A DNA stretch of 64,000 nucleotides. It comes from Nymphaea colorata. Taxonomy: Eukaryota; Streptophyta; Magnoliopsida; Nymphaeales; Nymphaeaceae. The DNA lies in contig NC_045149.1 of the NCBI RefSeq assembly GCF_008831285.2, forward strand, positions 16,361,035 to 16,425,034, given 5' to 3'. The notes below the pieces were generated by a model. That model did not search any database. It saw nothing but the letters and a program-made list of their open reading frames with translations, and was not told where the DNA came from. A program made the position numbers and the translations under genes. Shown here piece after piece: positions 50,510 through 63,137 of the stretch (position 1 is its first letter; each line of letters starts with the position of its first letter).

Positions 50510-53500
50510 ATGGATGTTTGCTTTGCAGATAAGTTATCTGCAGGTAGCAAGAACGCAGATAATCTTAAGACATCTTCCTCTGCTGCTTCTTATTCTTCTT
50601 CCTCTTCTTATTCAGTTACTGATCATTCTGTTTCACAACACAGACGTTCGAAGAGGTGAGACGAAACGAAGTTTTTTTTTTCATTTTCGATCATTCTAGT
50701 GGTGTTCGAAAGATGCTCTGCTTTTCCTCTTCACAGTTGAAGTTGTCTTCTTTTAGTGTTATTCGGATCAAAGTAATAGTTTGGTGTGCTATTGATCTCT
50801 GTTGTTCCTGAGACGGTTCATGTGACACACAACAAACAATGGCGGTAGTCTAGTTTTAATCGATCTATTTATTCTTTTCTTGTAAGATATTCTAAATAAG
50901 CTGTTTTATTAAAGATTTCTACTTTGTTTTCTGGTAACTTGCGACGTTCTCGCCATACTCGGTCGTTGGATAGCCAGAGAACTTTTGTTTGATTATTTTG
51001 GAGTAGGAAGCTTGTGGTTCTAGCAATCTATGTTGGTGTTAGTGATGGTCTTTTTTTCTTTCTTCCTTTCCTAATTTGGGTGTCCATAAACTATACAACA
51101 GATGACCTTTTGTTTTCGCTATATTTCAACGAGCTTTTACGTTTTTATCTTTGTCCCGAACGGTGGGTCAGAAGAAAAGTGCGGCCGGATAATTATGATT
51201 TTTAAGTGACTTTGGAAACTCCCAGGATGAGGGAAAATACTTTTTGCTGCAGTTCTCCTCTGTCTCATTGCTAACTTTGTTGTCGTTCTAGTGCATCTGA
51301 CAAGAACTTGGATTCTGCAAAGGCAGCTCCTTCTCAATCTGTACATCCGAGTGAGCAGCAAGTGAATGAAGGAGGAGGCAATCCTGCGGTATGTTTGTGG
51401 AAACTGATACTGTATAAGGATCTCTTTTTCTAGTTACATTCTGCAATTTGGACTTACTAAGAGTGCTTTTCACCTTCATCTGTTAAGCCCCACAATGCAA
51501 AACCCATTCCGCAAGATTCCCGTGATCCTGCTGTTAGAAGCGGAACAGATCATCGTGCTTCTTTGGAGAATGATGTAAGTTCTGGCTGCATGCATATCCG
51601 TAAGGAAGCTTTTGGTTTTCCATTTAAATGTACTTGTAGTTTTCAACAGAGCACGCATATAAATGCCAGGATCCTTGTACGGCATCTTTTGACTTCTGTA
51701 AGCTAGAGGACATGTCTAAGCTTGTGCCGCAAGATTTTGGTATTGACAGAATGATCAGATTGACCCGGAAGGAATAGTGGTAGGCGCGGACCATGGCTGT
51801 CACAGGCAGTCAGGGTTCCGCTTTCTTGAGAATCATTCCTTCTTGCCTCTTGGGAGGAGACTTACCGCTGCTCCCAGGAGGAAGTTCCAAGTTTAAGGAG
51901 GGGAGAAGGGGGGAAGAAATGGTGTTTCATTTCAAGGACTCGCACAACTTTGCTTCTTTTTAAAATTTTCCCGCTTCCTTCCTCGCCATTGCTCCGAGGT
52001 TTCTGTTTTGCATTATGTTCCTGCTCTGCACTGCCAAAGGAAAAAAAGGCTCCTTATCCGTCCCCATCAAAAGTTCACGTAGTCGCTAGCAATGTCGTCT
52101 ATGTCCACTGTTGGTTCATAAACTACAGTTTCGTGCTTCACATTTGCGTGATCTCAAGTTTTCAACTTCTTCACAGATTGAAGTGTTACAAATGCGACTT
52201 CTTCATGAGAGAACAATGCGGAATATGCTGGAGAGAGCGATGGGCCGAGCTTCAAGTACACTGTCTCCAGGGCACAGACATTTTACCGCTCAGGTATTCC
52301 CCAGCTGAGGCATCGGGGTGGCCGCCTCTAATTAATAAAAGACCTACTTCTCAATACATTAGTCCTGAAATTGTTCTGTGTCCTCTTGGCTACTATGTGC
52401 TGCACCGATAATAGATTTCGTGGAAGGTTTTCATTTATTCGGCTCCTAACTCTGTTAGGGATCAAGAAAGAAGTTTCTTGACATACCCTTAAAAGAATAG
52501 GGCAGCGCTTTGCTTTGTGGTCAGTGGAGACACATGGTCCAAGGTGGGCATGTGACCAACGTGGCCCAAAGCATCCGAACATGATATATGAGTTCAGGGT
52601 GAGTAATGCCACCCTCAGTGGTGGGTGGTGCTCAACCTGAACCAAGTTAGAGCACGACAGTGCCCTGCCTCTCCCCACGCAACTCCTTAAACACCATTAA
52701 ACAAAGAGTTACGTAGTAGTTACTGGATTCCAAATCCATCCTCCATCACATGAACTGATAAAGATTGTCAATTTCAAGCAGTGAATAGTTCACATACATA
52801 AACACGTACTGCAAAGATACATATTTACATATATCATTTAAGTGGCAGTGATGAGAGTGGAAAGAGGATGGACCATGGCTTTTTCTGCTTCCCTTTTTCT
52901 GCTCATGCGATCGCCTTGAAGGAACTGGCTCGCGAGGGGATCAGAAAAAGCCTCACTCTTCGGTCAAAGAGAGAGTCAGGGACCCATGGCCTCCATTGGA
53001 AATTTACTGGTCGGGGTACACATCTGCCTATCCTGGTCTATGTGTGGCTTTGCCTATATGACGTTTGGACTATAAGATTAATTAGTTCAAATCCTCAAAC
53101 TCTTATGCTGCATAATGCAACCTATATGAACATTAAACTGTAGAATGAATTATGCTGCTAGACTACCTATTGAAGTGATATTGGTTTCTAGAATTTCTAG
53201 TGCTCATGTTCTCATGGAAAGTTGTGACATGGCATCATTGTTTTCCCAGACATGTAGGTGTTATGTTATTGATTTTGTCAACATTAATAGGAAAGGATTC
53301 TGATTTTAATGTCCTGGATTTGTTAGACGAGAGAATTAATATCAGAGATTGAACTACTTGAACAAGAGGTGGCCAACCGTGAAAAGCATGTACTGTCTCT
53401 CTACAGAAGTATTTTTGATCAATGCATCAGCAAGACATCATCAGAACGAAATTCAGGGGCAGCATCTCCTGCCCATGATAAAAATGAAGCGCGGAAGCAT

Positions 53501-56166
53501 CCAAGTATCATTTCTAGCTCATTTTGCTCTTCTAAGAAGTTCCCTTTGCAACATTTGCAAGTTATGGCATCTATGAAGGAGCATGGGAAGAGGAGTTCAA
53601 CGCAGACATGCAAGACCAGATACAATTCACTCTTTAGCAATAAAATGGATGTTGATAAGGAGGGTCACTTTCGTGATTGTGGTAAGGTATGACTGGAAAT
53701 TGGTGCTTCTTGACATGGTTAAATTGCATCTTTTACTGTTGCTTTTCATCTCATATTTAAAATGGGCAGTCATTTTTAAGAGTGAAATAAAAGACTGCAA
53801 TTGGAACTCCCCATTTAGAAAATTTAAGCTGGAGTTAGGCAAAAGCTTAGCCATGTTACACTGCCCAAATCAGATTAGGGTCATCGCACTTCTCAGGAAT
53901 ACAAATATTACCCGCTAGTAAGACAATAGAATCACTTATTTTTCTGAGTTATGGTCAGATATGACACTATGCTGTAAATAGAAGATATGTCATGAATGGT
54001 ATAACAACTGCCCATACAATTTACTTCAGAAACTTGTGAACATATGTATTTATTTCTGATAGCGAAGCTACCAGTATAAGAAAATCGCCCAAAGGATTGG
54101 ATGAACAGCAGAAAAACTTCCTAGAAAATGACTGATGTTAATGATATATGACACTTATTGATCTTTTTTCAGGGTCAAGCTGGTCTACTTACTGGGAAGA
54201 CATTGCTGGGTTCACGTACACTGAAGGATCATCTGTATCGGTGCCCCTGTGAATTGTCTGAAGAGTTGGTGAGGTGCATGGCCTCCATATATCACTGGCT
54301 ACAAGGTTCAGCTTCTAAAAAGCCGAAAAGAAAAGGTTGTCCATCTCTAACAAGGTCATCCACAGATGTAATTATTCCAAAATATATGGTTGAAGAAGAG
54401 CAGCACTGGTCTTGTAAACCAGTGATTGAGATATCATGGCTGTCTACAGACAGAAATCATTTTTCCCATGGATCATGTGCCATTAGTAGCTACAGGTAGA
54501 GAATCAAATTTTGTTTCTCCTGGAATATACTGATTACACAGTCAATTGTTTGTCTTGTGAATGCTGGTGGGGACTTTTCCTCGAAAAATCTAAGGGTAAT
54601 GCTGACCTGAAAAATGGGAGGAGGAAAAGGGAAGAAAAGTGTGCAATATAATTTTTTCGGAGTATGACTTTGTTGATGGAATAGTCTCGTTTTGTGGTCA
54701 TATTAGAAATCATGGAGAACTTGAAAATTTTTTTATTAGTCCATTTTCCCTTTTTCCAACTAAAAATGTATTAACTGTGATATAAATTTTCAAAAGAAGA
54801 AAATTGAATGTGAAACCTTATTCCATACCATATAATGTTGGCATTTTAATTAGGATGCTGAAAATCTGCCCATGTTTTATTTTGCGGTGGGAGCCTCTGC
54901 ACATTCCAGGTCATTGGTAGAGCAACTTGAGAGAGTAGATGTGAGCCAGATGGAAGGAATTGCAAAAGTCGCATTCTGGATTAACGTGTATAATTCTCTC
55001 GTTATGCATGTAATGATTTCTGTTTCTCTGGAGGTTGTGTTTTTAAATTAGGTTAAGTGTAGGATTCTTCCTCAGGATTCTCCTAAAGAGTGTCGTATTT
55101 TATACAGGCACATCTAGCATATGGGATCCCCCGCAGTTCTGTGAGAAGGATGGCCTTGTTTCATAAGGTAACTCTTGCATTGTCCGTTCAATTTATTTGG
55201 TTAGTTGACCCTATTCTTTGGCTGCTGCAAGGTGCTGCAAATGTTTATTCTGAAACATGGACTACTCGGTGTGAAATTAATTGAGTTTCCCGTGAAATTG
55301 CACATTTTTTGTTGCCTGTTTACTATGAGTCCTTGTGATTTTCGCTTAGTGCCATCTACATATAATGAACAGAGGCTTCCTTTCCTTTTCTCAACATGCG
55401 CAAATTCTGTGGCACCAATTTTGCTCCAGTACATTGTAGTAACTTGTTTATGACAGGCTGCTTATAACATTGGAGGTTGCATAGTGAGTGCCAACTCTAT
55501 TGAGCATTTCATATTGTGCTTCCGAACCCCTCGGATTGGACGTGTAAGACTCGAGTCCTTGCTCATTTACTCACCTTAGCATATGAATTAGCTTTTAATT
55601 ATGTTAATATTAATGGCAGTGGTTTGAGCCCATCCTGTCAACCGCCCTGAGAATGAAATCAGGAGAATCACAAGTAGTTCGTTCAAAGTTCGGTGTTTCA
55701 GAGGCCCACCCAATTGTTTGCTTTGCACTTTGCACCGGTGCCTGCTCTGACCCAATGGTAATGCTTCAAATCCAAACTGTCGCTGCACTTCTCTACTTCA
55801 TTCATCCAATTTCACATAGAATTACATCTCATAAGCATTGTGCAGTTAAGGGTGTACTCTGCTAAAAATGTGAATGAAGAGCTGGAGGCGGCAATGAAAG
55901 ATTTTCTTCAGGCTAATGTGGTGGTGAACAAGTCCAGGAAAGTGTTGCTTCCCAAGGTGCTTGAAAGGTATGCAAAAGAGGCATCCCTCAATTCTCAACA
56001 TATACTCGACTGGGTGTCCAAGAATGTGGACAAGAAACTACATGATGCTGTTACAAAATGCATGAACAGTAAGTCTAGAGGAAAGACTGCACAAACCATA
56101 GAATGGTTACCATATAGTGCAAGGTTTAGATACATGTTCTCGGTGGACTTGATAGACAAAGCATGA
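50510..56166 (+). CDS. Leucine-zipper (MIP1-type) and DUF547 domain protein
   Basis: Eleven exons join in frame to 611 residues: 50510-50655, 51292-51388, 51488-51574, 52177-52293, 53327-53686, 54173-54495, 54910-55009, 55108-55167, 55457-55543, 55620-55757 and 55846-56166. The N-terminus is Ser-rich. A coiled coil with MIP1-type leucine-zipper character spans about 111-185 (IEVLQMRLLHERTMRNML, then LISEIELLEQEVANREKH). DUF547 follows from about 378 to 545, with AFWINVYNSLVMH, AYNIGG, HPIVCFALCTGACSDP and VYSAKNVNEEL. Such proteins are widespread in plants; ternary-complex-factor MIP1 interaction is suggested for relatives, but the molecular function is unknown. The start at 50510 is chosen because MDVCFADK begins the frame next to the first donor; an in-frame ATG at 50468 is possible. 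Exon 5 has a dead copy at 25372. Confidence 0.9.
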
Positions 56167-56322
56167 TGTCTCCAAAAGATACGTTCTCTTGGTTACTAGG
56201 AAGGCAAATCTGTCATGAGCTCAATGCACAATATTATTGTAACTTCGTAACCTTATCTAAATACTGTCCTGTGCTTTGAGTTCCTAGTTTTTTCTGCCTT
56301 TGTCTGGGCATCTCAATCGAGC

Positions 56323-56349
56323 TTCTCTCTCTCTCTCTCTCTCTCTCTC
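56323..56349. repeat. (CT)n microsatellite
   Basis: An uninterrupted CT run followed by a short GT run, just after the DUF547 gene and possibly in its 3' UTR. Confidence 0.9.
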
Positions 56350-58389
56350 GCGTGTGTGTGAGAATATGGCAGAGCTCTTGGGGGGCCACTGGAAGGGAGT
56401 TAGCAACCATCTGGCTGGTGAAACACTTGAGATCTCTACTAAAGAGATTCATCTGTCACATGTAATCACTACATGAAGTCGGCCTAGGCTTCTAGCTATG
56501 CTTACTTAACTGACATCGATTGATGCTTGACAGTGCGAATGTAGTTCAAACTCTATTGGTTTGTAGCATTCTTCCGTGGGGTCAATATGTACTACTAACC
56601 ACTGACAGACAGAAAAGAGCATAAAAAATTCTGAATTCATCTGCTTGACAGAATTGAACTTTTATGCACGTAGGCCAGTATGCTCTCTGAATCGACAAAA
56701 TCACTCTGAAAACCTCTTCTTTATAAGATACTCATTGGCTGTGCACATCACACCTGAGAAAGAAACTGTAACACCATAAGGGCTATGTCGGCCCCACGTT
56801 TTCATGACAAAGGTAATGTTGCAAATGGGCATATTCTGGTGCGAAGGAGTTGAGATATTTGACCATATTACATTAAACCTGCATTGTCTGTGATAGAAAT
56901 ACTCTACTACCCATGTGCGCTGTTTTCTATATGTGATATTTTTAGTGGGCAGTTGCATAAAAAGCGGATATCTCTAGTACCCATGTAATTCGTGTCGTTC
57001 TGACAGAGGGACACGCTCTGCCTTCACAACAGGACCAAGTTTTTCATGTGTATTAATGTGAACTCTGATGAGGGTTGTCCACTTGTCCCCGATGAACATC
57101 TAAATTCCAACTAAGGGGCGATGGACGCCTGTATCAGTCGGCATTGTTAGTATTAATTCTTTTAAATGAAAAATGTTAAATTTATTGATTGTTTTAAATG
57201 AATTTTTTTATTCAAAAGATAATTCTCATGTGATTGTGTTTTATGGACGACAAACTGCCGGGCATTAGGACTCGGCCTTTTATCACTCGTTCTGGATCGG
57301 ATCTGGATCTAGCGGTCCAGTAAATAAATCAAGCAGCGCAGCGTCGGGGTTCTGATATTTGGTGGATCCATTCGGTCCGAGATGAAAGCAGGAGGGATCC
57401 GTTACTCCGGAACCGTTTTCAAGAAGCGCCCGCAGCCTAGCCACGCTGCTGGCGTGCGTACCGCACCTTGCCTCATGGAAACAAGCCAAATTCTTGGCGC
57501 GAATATGGGTACACGTGTCTTATTTCCATTGGAAGAGAGACACTTATCAACCGTACATTGCTGTCTGAGTCAGCAGAAGTAGAAACTGGTGCTCCGTCCA
57601 GCCGTTCCGACGCCCTGCCGCTCGATTCGTGAATGACATTACAACTTCCGTATATTACGCAATCGCCCTCACGCTTTCTCCGCTTCGTGCACAAAAATAC
57701 CCCCACAAATGAAAATCAACGAGGATGCCATTCCGGATCCTGATTGTGGATCATTGGAGCTCGGATTTTGACATACCGGTCCATTCACCGCCTTTTTTTT
57801 AATCCTTTTACGAAGAAATCTGGATTTCATTTTGGACTTTGGATCTTGATCAAGGTTACAATTATTAGGATTCCTATTTGCTTTGTTCCAAACAAATTTT
57901 CTCATGGGAAAGTTTCTCCACTGGAGAAAAACGTTCACTGCCCATAAAAAAATAAAGAAAACCTCAACCTTTTCCCAGGTGCAAAGACCATCCGTTGGCT
58001 GTTTGTGGGCGATATTTTCTCATCTGGATGAAGTTGTTGTAGCAAAACCGACATGACACGGTTGGTATTTACAGCAATGGGCCCTTGGGTTTATTCGAGT
58101 ATTTTAAGTCCAAGAACATGTCGACCAAATGAGACGTTCTCCACTCATTGTAAGACGTTCTAAATATATTCTAAAGCTAGAGCTCCAACAACCAAAACTT
58201 ACAAAGGTCTTCACCTCTGATATTATACTCGTAACTCATTAGGAACCCTTTTTCCTATTGTTAAGGTGAAGAACTGGACTAAATTTTTGTTTTTCTTCAT
58301 CGTCAATCCAAGCACCGTTCATATTTTTTTTTATCAACGAATAAATCTCTTTGTGTCTTGTATTTTTCGAAAAAAAGTGTTAAAGCTAA

Positions 58390-58409
58390 GTGTGGGCAGT
58401 TGCCCACAC
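58390..58409. repeat. Perfect short inverted repeat
   Basis: GTGTGGGCA and TGCCCACAC are separated by GT, giving a nine-base-pair perfect stem. It lacks the following T run expected of a simple terminator and may be a remnant of a transposon end. Confidence 0.6.
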
Positions 58410-59240
58410 GGAATCACATAATTCACTTTGTTTATATATTGCCCCCTATGCATAATTTGACTTTGTGTTTATGTTAATTTGCAGAGAGACAACTTGGTTA
58501 ATTCGTCATTATAATTTTAATGGTAGCATCCTAAAAAAGAGAATTGCAGTTAAAGAAGATGAAAACGGACTTCTACTTGTTGAATTGAATTTAAAAGCTT
58601 GATTTAACTTAGTTGGTGAGGTTAGGGGACTTCATTTCTCATGCTTAGTTATGTTCTTGGTTCTTAAGTGATAGAGTAGGATATTCAAGTTGAACTGTAT
58701 TGATGTCAAGATATTGGAGGTAGGAAGAATAGCGGTCTTTAGGCCTCTTTTCGGAGCAATGAGTTGTAAATGTTTGCTGATTCCAATGAAGGCCGGGTCA
58801 GCCCAGGTGGGCCCGATAATTTGGTTTTAATATTTAATTTATTAATATTTATATATAAATATAATATTTTTTAGGATGAATTATATTTATATTATTTTAC
58901 ATTAAAAAAAAATATATTTTTAAATTTAATTGGGTTGAACCCGGACTCCAGTTTTAATGGTCAGACCAAACCAGGACCCGAGGTTCGGATGTTGGGCCGG
59001 CCCAATACCCATTCTTAATCCCAACCCAACAACCTTGATCCGTAACGTAAGGCATGTGGGTTAAATATGGGTCCAAGGCTCTTTCGGATGCATCCAGATC
59101 CAGACCCGAGGGAGAGTCGCACACGCCCAACAGCAAGACGAGGGGGGGCCAGCAAGGCAGCAACTAACGACCAGCGGTGGGGTACATCAAAAGGGTAGCT
59201 TTGTAAATAAGCGCTCAAGTGATGGCATTTGCGGGGTCCC

Positions 59241-62200
59241 GTGCTCGTAATTCAAATGTGGCCTTTGAGATCCGGGGATTTTAATCGCGCGTTTCCTTCG
59301 TCTCGTTCTCGCGCGTGAGAAAGGGCGAGAGGGGAAAGAAGTAGAAAAGAAACGAGGGCACGCGAGAGGCAAAGGAAAAAAAATTCCCTCCACTTCGCTG
59401 ATCGGACGGCAATTCTCGCCGGACGTAATCGGAAAATTTACCGGCGGGCAGAGTTCCTGCTCACCCGTTCTCGCGGAGAAGAAATTCACATCTGGCGGTG
59501 TCGAAATGAAGGTCTGCCGGAAGGAGCGCCATTCCTGGACGCCGTTTCCGGCCGGGTTCTCCCTAGGGAAATGAAATTCCGGAAGAAGAAATTTGCTGCT
59601 TGGAGGAGCAAAAGAAAATAAGTTTCCACCTTATGGAGGGAGGTAGGGCACGGGAAGCCTACCGGCTTTCTGTTTTTTATATTTTGGTCTTCTTCTTTTA
59701 CTGGACAATGGTCGGAGCCGAATTGTGTCGAGTTAGGGTTTTTGATCGCATCGGTCTCGGTTTATGGCATTACTTGTTTTGTATAGATAATTGGCGGTAA
59801 GAACTGTGGGTTCTCGTTTTCTTGTGCGTGGGAGTATGCTGTTTTCAGTTCTGCTGCTCACTGCTGTACTGTGAGTTGGCTCCACCTTTCAGAGGTTTTG
59901 GAGTCTAGGGTTTGATATTGTCTTCCTGTTGCCGTATTATTATTGTAGCAATTATAGGTTTCTTCTGGCAGTAGTCCCGTATGTAAGCTCCTATCTGCGC
60001 GTGTGTGGTTGGGTGGGGGAGAGGAGGAGCGGGGAGAGGGGGAGGGAGGGAAAGCGGGCTGTGTTGCTGTGGGGTGTAGATGAGATGGAAAGGCGGTTGT
60101 GTTGGTTTAGGGTGAGATGAGACGGAAAGGGGTTATGTTGGTGTGGGGTGGAGATGGGATAAGGGATGTGGTTCCTCTTGTTAGGCTTATAATAAAAGGA
60201 GAACTTCATTTCCAAGTTTGGTAAAGGTGAAATCAAAGCGTCGTGCTGCTTGCAGGAGTTCAGGCATGTGACATTAGAGCACAATGAATTATGTTCCAAG
60301 TATCTATGCTTCTTAAGTATGCGTATGTTGCTGTTGGCACGTTATTAGAGGCTCCTGTAACAATGTTTTGCTGAGATATGGTGATTGTAGTAATCAACCA
60401 AAAATATGTTTCAATAATTCAATCAGCATGAACAGTGTTTGGGAAGTACCTCATTGTATCTGCAGGGTTTCCACTTCAAAACTGCAAGAGACAGGATCCT
60501 TTATGGTGTCTTCGTTGCTGCAATGCATCATAGTAGTGCTTGGGTACTTTGACGCGTGTCAATTTCCACGGTCTCACGCATTCTTCTGCTTTATCCTGCT
60601 TGAGTGGCCCTGTAGTAATGTCCTTCATAGTTTCACTAACTACACTTTCCAACGTCCCATAGAAGGTCCTTTCTTTCAGGAATTTATTTTGTTTCTTCCT
60701 CTTTCCGGACTTCATAAAAATGTTCCATCTCTGTTTTGCCACCATGTTTTCATTTTTTGTCTAGGTTTTGTTAAAGGGACAACCTTGAAAAAGATATTTA
60801 TCTTTCAAGAAATTAAGAACATAGGATGATTCTGAGATTTTCATCCTGGATTATATGAGTGGGTTGGCATCTTGTTGGTGCCTGACTGAGACAAGCACTG
60901 CGCTGGTCCGATTATGGCTTTTGAGTTAAACAAAAATTATCATCTCATGATGCTTAGGCAGGTGATAAATTTTCTGTCCAAATACCATCCTATATTAGTA
61001 AGTTTTTGCCCATGCAAAAATTATTAGAAGGTAGTACACTATATAATTGATGATGTGAGAGAGAGTATGTAATGGGTCCCCCCACCCTTCAGCTTTCCCT
61101 ATCAAAGGACATCATGTGGTATCCCTTGCATATATTTGATAATTGAAAAAGGAAAATCCCCTATGGTGTGATTTTGTACGCAGTTGTTTTTGCTGGACTT
61201 ATCATAACTGTACGTTTCTTTCCATTCGTGGAAATAAAAAAGTGCACTTGATTAGCTTCCCAAAGGTGGTTTATTTTAAGAAGGTTTTAGTAAAAAATGG
61301 ATAATATGGGACCAGTTCTATGTCAACTTTAAGCCCCTATTGAGTAAGTCGTTGTCTGGTGTACTTTTCTTGGACAAGTTTTACTTTGCCATGTAACCAG
61401 TTCTGGCTAGTATGATAAGATTTTCTTTTCCTTATTCATACAAGAGTTCATTGGCCTAGGTTGGAACATAGAACTTCTGATTTGAGTCTAGTTATTAAAC
61501 CAAGATGAAATGAAAGACCAACAAAATAGAAAAGCCTATTTATCTATTTCTTTTTGGTTGATAATATAAGAGAAGATTGGAGGTTTATCCAATGTAGTTT
61601 ATATGAACAAAGCTTCTCATTCAATAGACAGTAGGGTACCTAAAGATTGTTGTTGCCAGAACCTTTCTGGATGTACAGATTATCAAATGGTGTCAATGTC
61701 ATCGAATATGGCACTAGACGTATCTGAATGATGCTAGAGAGAGGCCTCACTCTCTCTGTCTCGCTTTCTAATATCTTTCTGATATATTTTTTATATACAA
61801 AGGGCTATTTTGACTGGCTTTTTCACCCTCTATTTTCTCTCTCATTCTCACATTTACATTTTCCATTTACAATTCCAAAATTTTGTTTTGCTTTTGATAC
61901 TACAGCATGCTATGCATTTATGCGTGTATCTGTGTGTGCCTCTACAGCCTGATCCAAGGTTTTTGAAATTGCTTCCCATACTTACATCTGCTCCTGCACC
62001 AACATCCATCTTGCATAGTCTATTTAAAAAAACACGATCTAGATCATGATTCGTATCAAGTAGTTCATGTTGAATATATTTATCAAGTTTGAAAAAAAAA
62101 AGAAGAATGCACATGTTGTTTCTAGGATGTCTGATACACCTGGTTTGTGTGTGTGTGTACATATATATACATACGCACACATATATATGCACATGTTTGT

Positions 62201-63127
62201 ATGTTCATATGTCTGCATGCATGCATCAAGTGTGCTTGTGTTGGTTGTTACATTATACCTTATTGACTTATTGTGCTATGTTCTCTAGTTTGCATGGATT
62301 TAGGCATCAGTTATTGAAGTGTGATTTTAATTTTTATTTATGATCCTAGTAGTAGTAGGTTTTTATAATTTATAATGCCTCATGAGATTCAAATTTGGAT
62401 ATAGAGAAACATCAACCCATCACATGTCATGAATATGGCAGCTTAGAAATTGGTTCAAGAAAACCATGGCACACTGAACCTGTACACTTGAATAATAAAT
62501 AAATCATGTTAAACATGGTACCCTGTTAAACATGATCCCGTAGTTGGTTTTCCTATTTGAGTGTCAGATTTAAGCAAATCAAGGGTTTACATTTTTAGGA
62601 TATGGTGGTGAGTTCTAAGTTCCAACATATATGTTCTGTGTGGTTTATCTACTAGGTAGGGGATTTGGATCATGATAATAGCAGAGGATACTAAATTACT
62701 AATAAAGCCAAAGATCTGAATATGTTACAGAGGCTTGTATTCTTTTCACATTTTCTTCATTATATCTTATATCAACACGGTTGGTTTTTCTCCTAGGAAC
62801 TGACGTGTGATGGAAAGCTTGCAGAATATAAGCAAGTTATCCAGAAACATCACTTTTTCACATCGCCAAAAGCATGATCCATTTTAGTTCCAACTTCCAA
62901 GCAGGCAAACCATGCTGACCATATCTGTTTGGTTACATTGAGTTTGTGCAGCCTGTACTATGATTGCACCTTGATAGTTTACTGCAAAACATCCATATGC
63001 TACCGTTTGTTTATGATGATGGTTGCTATTTAAAATGGTTACTGCTTGGAAGATGTTTGTCATTGTAGTGCCTTATAAGCTGTATATAAGGTGATCCATT
63101 TTCCAATCACTGAAATTTAAATTGCAG
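59241..63127 (+). promoter_or_regulatory. Promoter, 5' UTR and long 5'-UTR intron of the G2484-1-like gene
   Basis: The stretch 59240-59640 is GC-rich and CpG-rich compared with its surroundings, as expected near a constitutive plant promoter. A strong donor-like site (GGCG|GTAAGA) lies at 59797, and an acceptor (ATTGCAG) ends at 63127, ten bases before the start codon. A leader intron of about 3.3 kb is therefore likely. No coding features are found inside it; a GT/TA microsatellite lies at about 62143-62200. Confidence 0.5.
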
Positions 63128-63137
63128 GTGTTCACTC

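Larger units (their letters stand above)
56167..59240. other. Intergenic region before the G2484-1-like gene
   Basis: No gene is recognised. It contains a CT microsatellite (56323-56349), a short perfect hairpin (58390-58409), an AT-rich tract (58825-58930) and GGGCCGGCCC-containing sequence near 58995. Confidence 0.6.

Noticed and set aside
51950-52411. 153-codon plus-strand frame overlapping DUF547 exon 4
   Set aside because: It is in another frame from the conserved leucine-zipper exon (52177-52293) and has no family features; it is a shadow.
60368-60829. 153-codon open frame on the plus strand
   Set aside because: It lies inside the probable leader intron of the G2484-1-like gene and shows no domain or family-like motif.
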